Source: Spisula solida (taxonomy: Eukaryota; Mollusca; Bivalvia; Venerida; Mactridae). From it: a DNA stretch of 64,000 nt. Both the position numbers and the translations under genes were made by a program. The notes beneath the pieces were generated by a model. That model saw only the letters and a program-made list of their open reading frames with translations. It made no database searches and was not told where the DNA came from. This document shows, piece after piece, positions 1-12,127 of this stretch (positions are counted from its first letter, which is position 1; every line of letters starts with the position of its first letter). Where the stretch lies: positions 37,342,760-37,406,759 of the forward strand of contig OX365947.1 in the NCBI GenBank assembly GCA_947247005.1, written 5' to 3'.

Positions 1-1
1 A

Positions 2-3000
2 CAGAACACGGGAGACTGGAGGCAGACTCATGAAGAACTACTGAAAAACATTCGGAAAGCCAAACAGGCTGCTCAATCTACGCAACGGAGATATAGTTCT
101 GCTACCACTCCTTCAACTAAGGAGACAAAGAAAACTGAAGATGATGGAATTGGTAGGATGAATTGGATAATTATGCTTTCAAGTTGAAATCATGTCTCCC
201 GCATGTAGTCTGCGAGACATATTAATTAAGTGCTGCATGTCTGTCTGCAGACCCTTTATGGGTGACATAGGCTTTAATTTATGTCAAAACCTGTCTAGTT
301 AATGTCCGAGTATGGGCTCAAATTGGTATCGTAAAATAATAAAGCAGTGTCTGAAATTTATTACAGCAGAATTTTTAACCCATCTACCTTTAAAGTTTCC
401 TCATATTTATATATATGATTTTAGCCTTTTCTATGGAGACACGTTTGTGTAATAACCTTTCTTTGTGTGATCAAGTTCATTAATACAGGCTATAGAAATT
501 GATCCTCCGCTAATCAATTATTATAATACTGAATTTACTATTTTATATGTTAACCATGGCAAATCAGCCTGAAACAATGATCTTCAACAATAGTTAATTA
601 AAGGGACTGCCTCACGTATTGGTGTATTGCAAAAATAAAATTAAATTGTCAAATATTCATGTAATTTTGGTATAGTTTCCTGTATATGCCATAAACAACC
701 ACATTGACATAAAACATAACTTAGGAAACATAGGCATTTTGTAGTAATTTAGCATTTTTACATCCATAATTCTATAGGGTATTAATACCCTATAGAATTA
801 GCACTACTATCACTTAAATTGCCTGAAATGTGTTTGCATTCGATGAAAACGAATTGCGAAACGAACCGAATACCTCACAGATGTTTAGGCTTAAGTTTGT
901 TGAAGTAAGAGTTTGATCATGTCTGAATTACATAATTCATAGAACATTTTGGAAGGAAACGCTGCGATATTTTCAAACAGAAAAATACTGAGTGCCAAAT
1001 ATCAAGAGTGATTTAAATTGCTTACATGTATATGCCATAAATCTTTCATAAAGCAATCACCAGTGACTTTCTATTATATCAATACTTGGTTTGGTAGGAA
1101 AATTAAGTCATACGAAAATTTTAGCCCGATCTGTGGGGCAGCACCTTTAACATCTCTTGTAAAATACAGTAGAATGCTGGAACTAATGACTTATTGTGTT
1201 TTTGATGTGATGTTCAATAAGGTTTTAATATAATATAATCATGTTGCTTATTTCAGCTCAAATCAAATGTAAATGGTGTGGCCGAAGTTTCAGTCACCCA
1301 TCTGCTAAGCATCATATACCTTTCTGTGAGAAATGGACCAAAGAACATGGAACACCATTAAATCCTGCTGGTAAACAACCATCTAGAGATGCGGGCAGTA
1401 AAAACCAGAAAGGAAAAGATGTATGACTATATTATATAAATATAAAGTAAAGTCTTTATTTATTTAAGTGTCCCCCTGGGACTGCAAAACTGACTTGGGA
1501 AACACCTATTTTCTGAAGACACACAAACAAGGCCGGGTTATAAATTGTGATCAATTAAGTTAATTTATTTTTGATTAATCTACCACCGCTTGTCTTTAGG
1601 TGCCATTATTATTTAATCTTTATCAGCCATTTATTATATTAAATATATCTGTTTAAGACAGCCACTTTTGGCACAATTTATGAATAATCCATGTTTTCCA
1701 ATCCATTTTTGTAGCTCTTCGCAAAATGCTTAAAAACTATCTAATAAATTTTGATATTTTCCTGTCTAGCGGGTTCATTTTTATGATTTAAGAAAAATCT
1801 TAAGTTTTCTACTATGATGCTTTATAAATACCAACCCTGGGTGGTATTCAATATTGATCTTAGTTAATTGGAGAATAAAAAAGGATAGCCATCATATCGC
1901 CTGTTACTGACCAAGAGTTTAATATGGTGTGATCGGATTGGTTATCCGTATTGTTAAGTTAAGTAAGATCAGTATTGAATATCACCCCAGGGGTAATATT
2001 CAATATTGATTTTACTTGACTTAAGGATAAGGACAACCAATCAGATCACACCAAATTAAACTCTTGGTCAGTAACAGGCGATATGATTGGCTATTCTTAT
2101 TCTCCAATTAAATAAGATCACTATTGAATACCACTCCAGGTGTGCTGTTGAAGTTGCTTGTCAAAGGCTTTCCAGGGATGTCAATTTCCTGATTTATTGG
2201 GAATTCCCGATTGATCATTCCTGATAGAGCAATGGCTTCTGACCAAAATAAAAGTTATTTAATGAAAATATTTCAAGAAATGGCAAAGAAATGATAAATT
2301 TAGTCTGTTCTGAAGGATTTACTTTAAAACAAATTGAGTGAATTATGGAAACAAGGTCATTGAAGGCCTCTTGTTTAGCAAAAGTGGTTGGCCCCATATG
2401 ATTTTCCTGATATTTTATTTGGCCCTGTTGACACCCCTGAAAATAAAACATTATATTTTTGGTGTTTTTTTTTCAGTATGCAAAGCACATTCCAAAGCCA
2501 GCAAGAAATGGATCATCGGAGGATTACGATTTAGATTCTCCTAGAAGTCATTATGATAGCTTTCCAAATGTTGGTGTCCATAGTAAACGAGAGACAATGA
2601 GTAAGTTGTTGTATTTACTACTTCATTATCAAAAAATATAATAGATAATCAGACTGGGAAGGCAACACTCAACTTATATAAACAGCTGAGCAAAGAAAAC
2701 ATAAAACATCAGATACCATAATTACACAAAACAATGCCCAACATATAACTAATCGAAAAAATGAACTTCACTGTAGAAAGCCTTGAAGTCCGAGCTGTTT
2801 AATAGCTAAAATACCTAGTTTTACTTCATTATCAAGTTTGTTTGTAAAGACATTTGATAGAAGGCGACATTTCTGACATTTTTGTGTAATTGTTGCAGAT
2901 TTGATCAATAACCACTGACATATCTGATTTATTCATCTGAAATATTTTTGATTGCAATTTTTATTTACAGGTAGACATACATTTCTAGCATATAAGTGTT

Positions 3001-5271
3001 TAATATTCTAAAATGTCGTAATTTTCGAGCACTTTATGAAGAAGAATAACTCAAGATATAATAATGTATCAATTGTCTCCCTTGTATAGAAATCTTAAAA
3101 AATTACATAACATTGTATAACTTTTTGAACAAGTTTCCAGTTATATACAGTGGCTGATTTACCTTACCAGTTCACGAGGACTGTATCCTAACCAGTACTA
3201 ACTTACCCTTCCACTAGGTACTGGGAAATGTGGAGGAAAATCAACATTGTTGTCAAATTTTCATGGAAAGGTATGACCTGCCACAACCCAGAATCAAACC
3301 CGGCTCGCAAGATTAGAAATTCAACAAACTGACCACAAGACCTTGGCAATGGCTATTCACAGTGAAAATTCATATAGTAATGTTTGCTTAAAATTATGAA
3401 AGATTTTGATAAGTGTTGTTATATTTTTCAGACAAGCCTGGTACTGCCTCTGGTACCGGACTCCATGCATCCTACTCTCACAGAGGTAGGTACATTGAAC
3501 ATACCCGTAATGTCTTCACTGTCCTCAATGCACACTCAAATCAATGCAGTATTAATGTGTTTTGGTTTGATAGAGTTATTTCCCCTTGTTGATCATATGA
3601 ATTTTAAATGAACACAACTTGTGAAAATATTCTGTCTGTTACATGTGAATTGTGTGTTTCAAACTAATGAATTGTGTGTTTCAAACTATGAAGCTGTGCT
3701 TGTTTGTCTGCAACATATGGTGGGGGAAGACATATTGGTTTTGTGCTCGATGTCAAGATGGTTGCCTTGAAGTTTGTTTGTGCCTGTTCTCCTTAACAAT
3801 TGGTCGAATTATAATGAAACTTCACATGAATACTTCATACCCAGCCAAGTTATGCATATTTTCAGGAATTTTAGGACGAATGATTTTTTCTACAGTTATG
3901 AGTCTTATGACCCTTGTTGGGAGACATACAAAAACCTGTCTAGTTATATTACATATTGTTATTTGACACATATTTGTGATTAATGTTTAATGTTATGTTG
4001 TCCAGCATTGAACTCCTAGAAGTCTGTAAGAGTTAATTATCATCTTGACATGTTTGTTTATTTCAGATAAATCTTCGTCACCTGGTCCCAGTTACCCTAC
4101 AGCTGGTTCCCACACGGCAAGAGGCAGAACCAGCACTAGTAGAGGTAGTACAGGAACCAGTAAATACATGCCAACATTTGGTGAAGAGTATGTATATATA
4201 CATGGAATATATGCACAATTATATTGATGGTTGCTCAATAGTGTCTTTATTTCATCCCCTTTCAAACTAAAAGATAAGGGTGTATATTACTTTGCTATCT
4301 GTTGGTTGGTTGCCTGGGAACCAAACTGTTAACTCACAAAGCTTTTTAAGGGAAAACTTAGAATTTTCTTAAAATTTTCAAATTTACTTAAGTGTATCAG
4401 CTAAACAGGAAAATAAAGATTATCAATTTTTACATAGTTTAGAAGCGTTATGTAAAGAACTACTATAATCACAAAGAAAATTCTTCATTTCTTGGGAAAT
4501 ATGTGCAGCTCAATTTTTTAACTTAAGACAATTTAAGTTTTCCCTTAAGGTGTTTGTGAATATCAGCCCAGGTTATCTATCTACCTCAGAAGTGTGTCTG
4601 CTTAATACCTCCTCCTTCCTGTTTGCAGTCTCAAATAACTATAGCTTGGAGATTTTGACCTGCTCCTGACCTTTATGCATGAATATATTAAAAGGTTCTT
4701 GCGTTGAATATATATATTTCTGCAAACAAATCGTGCAATGTCGGTCCTTTAGATTTGTGTTGGTATAACACCTCGAGCATCTTCGTGATACAAACATACA
4801 ATCGAGGTTATAAATATATACAATATATCAGCTGTTAAATTATGCTAATATAAGGTCGAGAGTCGTGTCAAATTCTCTGTGCTATACCACACTGTTTAAT
4901 TGATGATGTGAAAAAGTCAAGAACCATTACTCTACCTTCTTTATTGTTTTGAGTTATTGTCCGTTGTTAATGTTTGTACCTGCTCAGTAACCCCAGCATC
5001 TGGCACAAATGTTCATCAGAGATCAAGTACCATCAGTCTGCTTTCTCTGTTATTAAAGTGCATAACACAATGTTTTTACTTGTGATATTTCAGTCACAGT
5101 GGCCCTTCGTTCACTATACCTGTAGATAATGCATACGGTTTCGGTTTGAGTGGTACAAAAATAAAGACAGAAAGTCGTACATCAGATGGCTGCTGTCCTG
5201 TTTGTAGAAAGAAGTACGGTGTCCATGGACGGTTCCTCTGTAACTGTGGTGTGAGAAAGACAGGGTGTTGA
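2..5271 (+). CDS. ZC2HC1A-like: Zinc finger C2HC domain-containing protein 1-like (ZC2HC1A/B type), 3' part
   Basis: Six exons join in frame: 2-152, 1257-1420, 2477-2600, 3432-3485, 4067-4187 and 5094-5271, all with GT donors and AG acceptors, ending in TGA at 5269-5271. They encode 263 visible residues. Exon 1 gives a DWRQTHEELLKNIRKAK segment like the WRRKHEEFIATIRAAK stretch of human ZC2HC1A. Exon 2 holds a C2HC finger (CKWCGRSF, then HHIPFCEKW). The middle is Ser/Thr/Gly/Pro-rich and low complexity (for example PGTASGTG). The last exon ends in a Cys cluster (CCPVCRKKYGVHGRFLCNCG) matching the conserved ZC2HC1 C-terminus. The family has about 300-325 residues, so the start codon and the first C2HC finger should lie left of the window. 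Family members are putative zinc-binding proteins with poorly known function. Gene identity is firm; whether it is the A or B paralogue is not. No polyadenylation site was chosen. Confidence 0.88.
190..304 (+). mobile_element. Degraded copy of the TATGTCTCCC repeat family (intron)
   Basis: The stretch opens with ATGTCTCCC and ends in GTGACATAGG...TGTCAAAACC...TCTAGTT, a decayed form of the family seen intact at 33641-33909. It lies in the first visible ZC2HC1-like intron. Confidence 0.4.
768..799. repeat. 32-bp perfect palindrome
   Basis: The arm AATTCTATAGGGTATT is followed at once by its exact reverse complement. It sits in the ZC2HC1-like intron 153-1256, which otherwise shows only AT-rich sequence. 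It could be a relic of a foldback element or a chance cruciform. Confidence 0.7.
1836..2140. mobile_element. Foldback MITE, arms about 150 bp
   Basis: The arms 1836-1988 and 1990-2140 are near-complete reverse complements with almost no spacer (the centre is CCCCAGGGG). The outer ends read CCTGG.GTGGTATTCAATA. The element lies in the intron 1421-2476. No coding capacity is seen, and the family cannot be named from the termini. Confidence 0.8.
3150..3365 (-). mobile_element. tRNA-derived SINE (copy 1)
   Basis: Read on the minus strand, a tRNA-like head includes a B-box-like GGGTTTGATTC at about 3291-3303, followed by a body that recurs at 24535-24765. The shared body carries the CCTAACCA.TACTAACTTACC and GAAAATCAACATT segments. 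It lies in the intron 2601-3431. Confidence 0.5.
3660..3950 (+). mobile_element. Decayed TATGTCTCCC-family repeat
   Basis: The core (TGAAACTT...GAATACTT...AATTTTAGG) and the end (GGGAGACATAC, then CAAAAACCTGTCTAGTT) match the copies at 8890-9063 and 33641-33909. It lies in the intron 3486-4066. Confidence 0.5.
4310..4565. repeat. Dispersed repeat A, copy 1
   Basis: Segments such as AAGTGTATCAGCTAAA, AAAGA.CT.CTATAATCAC and the CTTAAG-rich end recur at 25980-26170 in the palmitoyltransferase gene. This is a two-copy interspersed repeat of unknown type, in the intron 4188-5093. Confidence 0.55.
4670..4895 (+). repeat. Dispersed repeat B, copy 1
   Basis: The stretch contains GCATGAATATATT, GCGTTGAATATATA, TCGTGCAATGTCGGTCCTTT and CAGCTGTTAAATTATGC. 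Related copies lie at 10018-10190 (same strand) and 15651-15895 (opposite strand). No coding capacity and no terminal repeats are evident. Confidence 0.6.
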
Positions 5272-6807
5272 TCTACGCCGGGATATATCATGTCGTATAC
5301 ATACAGTGATATACACTGATCTGCCTCAGCTCATGGATTTTCGATTTTCTCATACCATGCCAGAGCATTGTGTCAGTATGGTAGATCTGGGAAAAGCACA
5401 AGAAGAAATACGCAGTGTGTGAAGATTACAGCAACATTTAATGATTGTTTATATCTTCAAGTTGGTTTTATCATACATGTATAGTGCACTAGTGGCTTCC
5501 GATTCTGTCTATCAAAGGATTAGGATTTACGTAGTGTGCTGTCATTTTATCTTGACTGCTTGTTTCCAAAGTGTGTGTTTTTCACAGTGAACAAAAGTGT
5601 AATCATGAGGATTTGACATGAATTCAATTGATAATGATTATCAACTGTTGATCAGGAACTGCTTATAGGGGAACTACTTGTATTTGTCTGCTTCAATCTG
5701 TGATCTAGGTAGAGAGAGATTATTTTTTCAATGGTGTTAAGAGATTTTATATTGACCGAAATGTATTGAGAAGTTTTTAAATTACATTATGGTATTTAAC
5801 ATGTACCCCAGTCACTTTTTACAATACCCTGTTTATAACCACTTGTTGGGAAACCAGAATTTCCATAGTACCGGCTAAATGACGCAAAATTTATGTTTGA
5901 ATATGGTGTTCGCCAAGCCAAAAGTGATTGAAATAATCTAATATATATTATAACAAAGCCACAATATGCTGAAACAACTACAAAATCCATAAACATGGGC
6001 AAAAGTTTTCAGGTTGTGAGTGCCAAAAAGCCTGTTTTTCTTTATTTCCCTAATATATAGATATAAATTGTACATTTTTGAGGATTTCAGGTTTTTCATA
6101 CTTTTAAACTTTCACATATGCATAAAAAATGGACTGTTCGGTCACTTTTGGCATGGTATTGTATGTGTCTATCTGGTAAGAATAATGTGTGATAAAACCC
6201 TCAGGATCTTGTCCTATTTTGATTGTTTTATTATATTTACACATGCCTAGGTGTTGTATAGATTATATGTACATATCCCATTAGCTGAATGACTGTAGTT
6301 GACTAGTAATGTAGAAGTCCTGTATCGAGCATAAACCAGTTCCAAGTTGCATCATATTTACATCAGTAATGTCCTCCTACCCAACCAAACGTGTCCAAGG
6401 TTTTCTGATAGACAGCTGAATGATCTCCCTTTAATATCAAACAAAGCCAAAGGTAGACCAATGGAAGCATTACTCCTAACCACTTAGTGTCAAGCATTGG
6501 TCATCAAGTTCTGAGGCTCGAGGCTTTATGTTGTTGTTTCTATGTAAAACTCTTTATACAATACTTTTATTTGTCACATGCTTTATTTCATTTTTTTTAT
6601 TTATTTACCTCTTATCCGACCAGGAAATATGAACCAAGCACTCTTTGTATCAAATACAATTTATTTATCCTTGTTTACACCCATTAATTATATTACACTC
6701 CAATACCATCCACATACACCATCTATATACGTATATTACACTCCACATACATCACAGAGACACTTGTTTGTATAATTTGTACAATATTTTAATCTTCAAG
6801 TCTACTG
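5272..6807. other. 3' flank of the ZC2HC1-like gene
   Basis: This stretch should hold the 3' UTR and intergenic DNA. I see AT-rich sequence without a convincing ORF or exon. Confidence 0.4.
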
Positions 6808-7889
6808 GTTGACATGACACCAGTGCTGAGATCCCTGAATGTTGACATGACACTCATGCCGAGATCCCTGAATGTTGACATGACACCAGTGTTGAGATCC
6901 CTGAATGTTGATGTGACACCGGTGTTGAGATCGCTGAATGTTGACATGACACCAGTGCTGAGATCCCTGAATGTTGACATTATACTAGTGCTGAGATCCC
7001 TGAATATTGACATGACACCAGTGCTGAGATCCCTGAATGTTGACATGACACCAGTGCAGAGATCCCTGAATGTTGACATGACACCAGTGCTGAGATCCAT
7101 GAATGTTGACATGACACAAGTGCAGAGATCACTGAATGTTGACATGACACCAGTGCTGAGATCCCTGAATGTTGACATGACACCAGTGCTGAGATCCCTG
7201 AATGTGGACATGACATCAGTGTAGAGATTGCTGAATGTTGACATGACACCAGTGTAGAGATCTCTGAATGTTGACATGACACCAGTGTAGAGATCCCTGA
7301 ATGTTGACGTGACACCAGTGTAGAGATTGCTGACTGTTGACATGACCTCAGTGCTGAAATGGCTGAGTGTTGACATGACACCAGTGCTGAGATTGCTATA
7401 TGTTGACATGACACCTGTGCAAAGATCCCACAATTTTGACATGACACCTGAACAGAGATCCCTGAATGTTGACATGACACCAGTGTAGAGATTGCTTAAT
7501 GTTGACATGACACCAGTGTAGAGATTGCTTAATGTTGACATGAAACCAGAACAGAGATCCCTGAATGTTGACCTGACACCAGTGCAGAGATCCCTGAATG
7601 TTGACAAGACACCAGTGCTGAGATCTCTGAATGTTGACAAGATACTAGTGCTGAGATCTCTGAATGTTGACATGACACCAGTGCAGAGATTGCTGAATGT
7701 TGACATGAAACCAGAACAGAGATCCCTGAATGTTTACATGACACCAGTGCAGAGATCCCTGAATGTTGACATGACACCAGTGCTGAGATCCCTGAATGTT
7801 GACATGACACCAGTGCTGAGATCCCTGAATGTTGACATGACACCAGTGCAGAGATCCCTGAATGTTGACATGACACCAGAACAGAGATC
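6808..7889. repeat. 33-bp minisatellite, about 33 copies
   Basis: The unit is close to GTTGACATGACACCAGTG, then CTGAGATCCCTGAAT. Because 33 is a multiple of three, long frames stay open on both strands: 305 codons on the minus strand (6789-7706, 11-residue unit MSTFRDLSTGV) and 136 and 128 codons on the plus strand (unit MTPVLRSLNVD). No promoter, splice site or family similarity supports translation, so I treat it as a tandem repeat and not as a gene. Confidence 0.95.
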
Positions 7890-8365
7890 AGTGTGCTTAC
7901 AGCTATGCTGAATGTTGTTTGTTGAAGGGTTTTAAGTGAATTTAATTTATTGCAACTGTATAATGGTTCAATTTAATTTACAATGAAATATAATGCTTCA
8001 ATCATTAATCAACTGAATGCTTGATTTTCCCAGTAAATGCTCACACAACCTGTGTTATTTATTTTGAGTTATTTAATGCTGCTGTAGAACATATTTGTTT
8101 GACCATATTATATTTGTATTTATATACAATGTATATATAATGACTAATCTCATCCAAATAATTTACAGTATACAGGCCGAGTTATTATGAATATTTAGGT
8201 TATTTGGTTTACTAATAATAAATTTAACAATTTTCTACTTTAACATGAAAATAATTGTTTCTACTTCCACATGTTGTGATTCTTATAAATTGTTGCAATA
8301 TTTTTGTTATTGAATACAACATTATACACACATTGTATGAGAATGTTGGTTGTATTGTTTATTTG

Positions 8366-8670
8366 TATGCCCCGGCATCTACTGATGCAGAGGCATGTAG
8401 TGATTGTCCTGTCTGTCCGTTCATTCATCTGTTTGGTTGAAAATGTTAACCAAAACTTTCAAGTTGTTGAAAATCAAATATTCTTAAAGTCCATCAAGGG
8501 ATTGCTTTCGAACTTGGCATACTGGTTTACCATCATAAACGCATTAAATTGTTAAAGCCATGTAACACTATCCAACTTTTCAACAGAATTACGGCCCCTG
8601 ATTGACTACGCTTGTTTTTATGGACAAGGCTTCCACTGGGGCATAAGCGTTTATTGAACGCAGTCTTGTT
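8366..8670 (+). mobile_element. HINE-like element, family 1 (TATGCCCC)
   Basis: The head TATGCCCCGGC is followed by a short GTCY run (CCTGTCTGTCCG). Near the end come GGGGCATAAGC, the hairpin GCGTTTATTGAACGC, and the terminal AGTCTTGTT. Full relatives are 34800-35083 and, inverted and partial, 28800-28923. Confidence 0.75.
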
Positions 8671-8889
8671 ACAGAAATGATTTAAGATGGTGTCCGACAG
8701 CAAGATATGATGTTACTGTATATTTATTTATGTTACATATTTATGAGTTTGTGCCATTCTATCATCACAAAATGTGCCAGGGTCTGTGGTTTTAATGACA
8801 TTGACAACATTTTCTTAAATGAAACATATCCCTTGACTTTAAAAACTAAATTTTTATTTCTAAATCTGATATCAGTATGATTCTGTTTG

Positions 8890-9063
8890 GATTGATGTCA
8901 CTCTTTTCTTTGACCATTGTTCAGATTTCAATAAAACTTAACATGAATACTTGGTACCAAGCCGAGCTGGGCAATTTGTCACAAATTTTAGGTAGCAAGA
9001 TTTTGGCTGGAGTTATGGCCCCTTGTTGGTGACATACGTTTTTGTGTCAAAAACTCTTCTAGT
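8890..9063 (+). mobile_element. TATGTCTCCC-family fragment
   Basis: The copy ends with GGTGACATACG, the hairpin GTTTTTGTGTCAAAAAC and TCTTCTAGTTT. The 5' head is not recognisable. Compare 33641-33909. Confidence 0.6.
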
Positions 9064-9573
9064 TTGTAAGGACATATTATGTAAGTAGCCTTATAACCAC
9101 AGACCGAGGCTCAAGTATTAAATTGCACATGAAGATATAAACCTGTATTTTACGCTGTTTGTACATTTTAGTTTGTTATTATATATGATTGATATGTTGG
9201 TTTGTGCTATGTTTGAATATTTTGTTGTGTATTGGTTTATATATGTACATTATTACTGCTATATTTTCACAGTGGTGTTTTGATGATACGTTTCTATGTT
9301 TTGCTATTGAAGTGAAGTATACATTCATCTGTTGTGCTAGAATCTTTGCTCCCTCCTTGCCAGTGATATTTTGTATTTGTTAGTTTCTACCCATTACATT
9401 GTGTTGTTAAGCTAGGACATGACTGTATCATATGTAACTAAAAGCTGTGATGTTTTGGATGTTTCTTTATTATATATTTGCTTGGGTAAAATAATGATTT
9501 TGTTTACGTGTTGATACTATGCAAGTGTTCATTATTAATTGTAGTTTATGTAGAGAAACTTTTAATTTACATA

Positions 9574-9773
9574 CAGGGTGTCTCATAATATGTGTTACCA
9601 TTACAACCGAATGCCATGAGATATGTATGACATTGTCATATACCAATGAATAGCTAACATTTAAGTTTTATTCAATATATAACGTGACCATGTTGCTATC
9701 TGTGCAAAACAGGAATCAATATTTTGCAAAAAGTGTTGTTTTTTTATAAATGTCAAAGTTATGGGACACCCTA
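9574..9773. mobile_element. MITE with AGGGTGTC terminal repeats
   Basis: The left end CAGGGTGTCTCATAA mirrors the right end TTATGGGACACCCT. TA dinucleotides lie at both edges, as in Tc1/mariner insertions. The element is about 200 bp and non-coding. Confidence 0.6.
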
Positions 9774-10017
9774 CCTTATTTTATTCTAATCTATCATATC
9801 TTATCTGAAAAAATTCTTCAATCCAATTGAGCCAGGATCTGTGATCTTGACACATACAGCATATGAAATTTACTTTAATTTTCAATATGAAAGAAAGGTA
9901 TAAGTAATTGTATCCACCTACTACAAACAAATAACATTTCAAAATCGGGCAATAGATGGATGTTTTGATGACAATATTAAATGTAAAAGCGTAAGTTAAT
10001 AACGTGTGGAGATATTA

Positions 10018-10190
10018 ACATGAGATATGCATGAATATATTGCAAGGCTATTGCGTTGAATATATCAATTTCCCCAAGCAAATTGTGCAATATCGATCCT
10101 TTTTGTTTGTATTATATCTTGTGTGTATACTCCTAGAGTTCAATATAGACACAAATTCAGCTGTTAATAGAAGGTAACAGGATCAGTTGC
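10018..10190 (+). repeat. Dispersed repeat B, copy 2
   Basis: ATGCATGAATATATTGCAA, TGCGTTGAATATATC and AATTGTGCAATATCGATCCT match the copy at 4670-4895. The flanks 8671-9573 and 9774-11503 hold no recognisable gene; they are AT-rich intergenic DNA. Confidence 0.6.
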
Positions 10191-11503
10191 GACGGTGTCA
10201 GTCATTATTAAGCCTGTTGTTGTTTTGCTGTGATATTTTCTTCTTATTATTTATATACATATAAATTCAGACTGTTTTCTGTTCTATTCTAGTCTAAAAG
10301 TAAGTATACAGCATCCGTCCTGGAAGGCTCAATTATTGATGGTTTATATTTCTTAGTATACACTGATCCTCGTACATAAATGGTATTTTACAGACAAGCC
10401 AGATGATGAATGTATTGTTGGACAAGAATGTATACACATTGTTTCTGTGCTGTGATATGCTTTTGCTCATTAATAATTGCTAAAATGTGTGGATACTTGA
10501 TAATTGTCTAATTTTCATTCAAAACATTTTCCCCTTTTGAAGACAATTTTAACATAAAACATAATAAAGACAATATAGAGGCAACGCAGTTGGGCATGAC
10601 CAGTCTTTCCTGTGAGCCATTTAGGACTCCAATTATCATAAAAGATAATATTGTTGTAGCTGGTGCCTGTATGTCGGTTATATAGATTGTCACATGATTC
10701 AAATATTGCCTTCATGAACATCTACCACCTGTATACAGATCCCCATGTCCTTCATTGCATGTGTACATTTTCCCATGCTTACAGAGCCATATCTCGGAAA
10801 TAGTTAAGATTCGTTTACTTAATACATAATTAATAAATTATGTTAACTACTATATATGGACACACAGCCCTGTTGGTTTCATCCTTTCATGAGTTACAGC
10901 CCTTGAATTATTCCATTTATCTTTAATTGTTTTAGAGGGTTATGCATGGAAACTTATAATGAGTAATTAAGAGCAGTGTACTGTTTCATCAAAGCACTTA
11001 CGGAAATCATAAATTTACATTCAAATCTAAATTATACTTTTAGAACTTTTAGTGTAATTCATGGATCTGAAATACAAAGACTGATTCAGTTAATGAATCC
11101 TTGCTAATCATGTTGGTCCCAAAATTGCAGTAATTGGAAGTATTACAAAGAATTTAAATTGCAGCATAAGTTTAGGACTTCCACAAGTTTTTTGATAAAA
11201 CAGTACCAAGATGTTTAAAGCATTACACTGAAGAGAACTATGCGTGTATGTTATATTTGTATATAGATGTGTGTGCCTTTTGCTGCAACGTAGTATTTGT
11301 TCCGTCCACAAAATATTTTATTAACATGAATACTCAAACTTTTTGTTTCACACCATTATCCATTATATTTATTGAGACTGTTAGTTATCCACCTTCCATT
11401 TCAATAAAATAAAAAAATATTTACCTTACTGTTTATTATTTATTTACCTACTTCGACAGAATAGACCTATCTGTGTCTTGTAACAGAATAGTCTATGGTG
11501 TAT

Positions 11504-12127
11504 TCAGACAAATGTAGCCATACTGACAACTGCAATGAATAGAGTAACGTATATGTTGTGTGCAGACAAATGGGTAGCCATACTGACAACTGCAATGAAT
11601 AGAGCAACGTATGTGTTGTGTGCAGACAAATGGGTAGCCATACTGACAACTGCAATGAATAGAGAAACGTATGTGTTGTGTGCAGACAAATGGGTAACGT
11701 ATGTGTTGTGTGCAGACAAATGGGTAGCCATATTGACAAATGCAATGAATAGAGCAATGTATGTGTTGCGTGCAGACATATGGGTAGCCATACTGACAAC
11801 TGCAATGAATAGAGCAATGTATGTGTTGCGTGCAGACAAATGGGTAGCCATATTGACAAATGCAATGAATAGAGCAATGTATGTGTTGCGTGCAGACAAA
11901 TGGGTAGCCATATTGACAAATGCAATGAATAGAGCAATGTATGTGTTGCGTGCAGACAAATGGGTAGCCATACTGACAACTGCAATGAATAGAGAAACGT
12001 ATGTGTTGTGTGCAGACAAATGGGTAGCCATATTGACAAATGCAATGAATAGAGCAATGTATGTGTTGCGTGCAGACAAATGGGTAGCCATACTGACAAA
12101 TGTACAGAATAGAGCACAGTGTGTTGT
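11504..12127. repeat. 60-bp minisatellite, left part (about 10 copies)
   Basis: The unit contains TGCAATGAATAGAGC, TATGTGTTG and GCAGACAAATGGGTAGCC. One half-unit of 30 bp is inserted near 11696. Since 60 is divisible by three, frames stay open on both strands (224 codons plus, up to 246 minus), but nothing else supports a gene. The array resumes at 14660-14790 after an inserted block. Confidence 0.93.

Noticed and set aside
6789..7706. 305-codon minus-strand frame as a protein gene
   Set aside because: It is produced by a 33-bp tandem repeat whose unit length is a multiple of three; frames on the other strand are open too, and there is no promoter, splicing or homology support.
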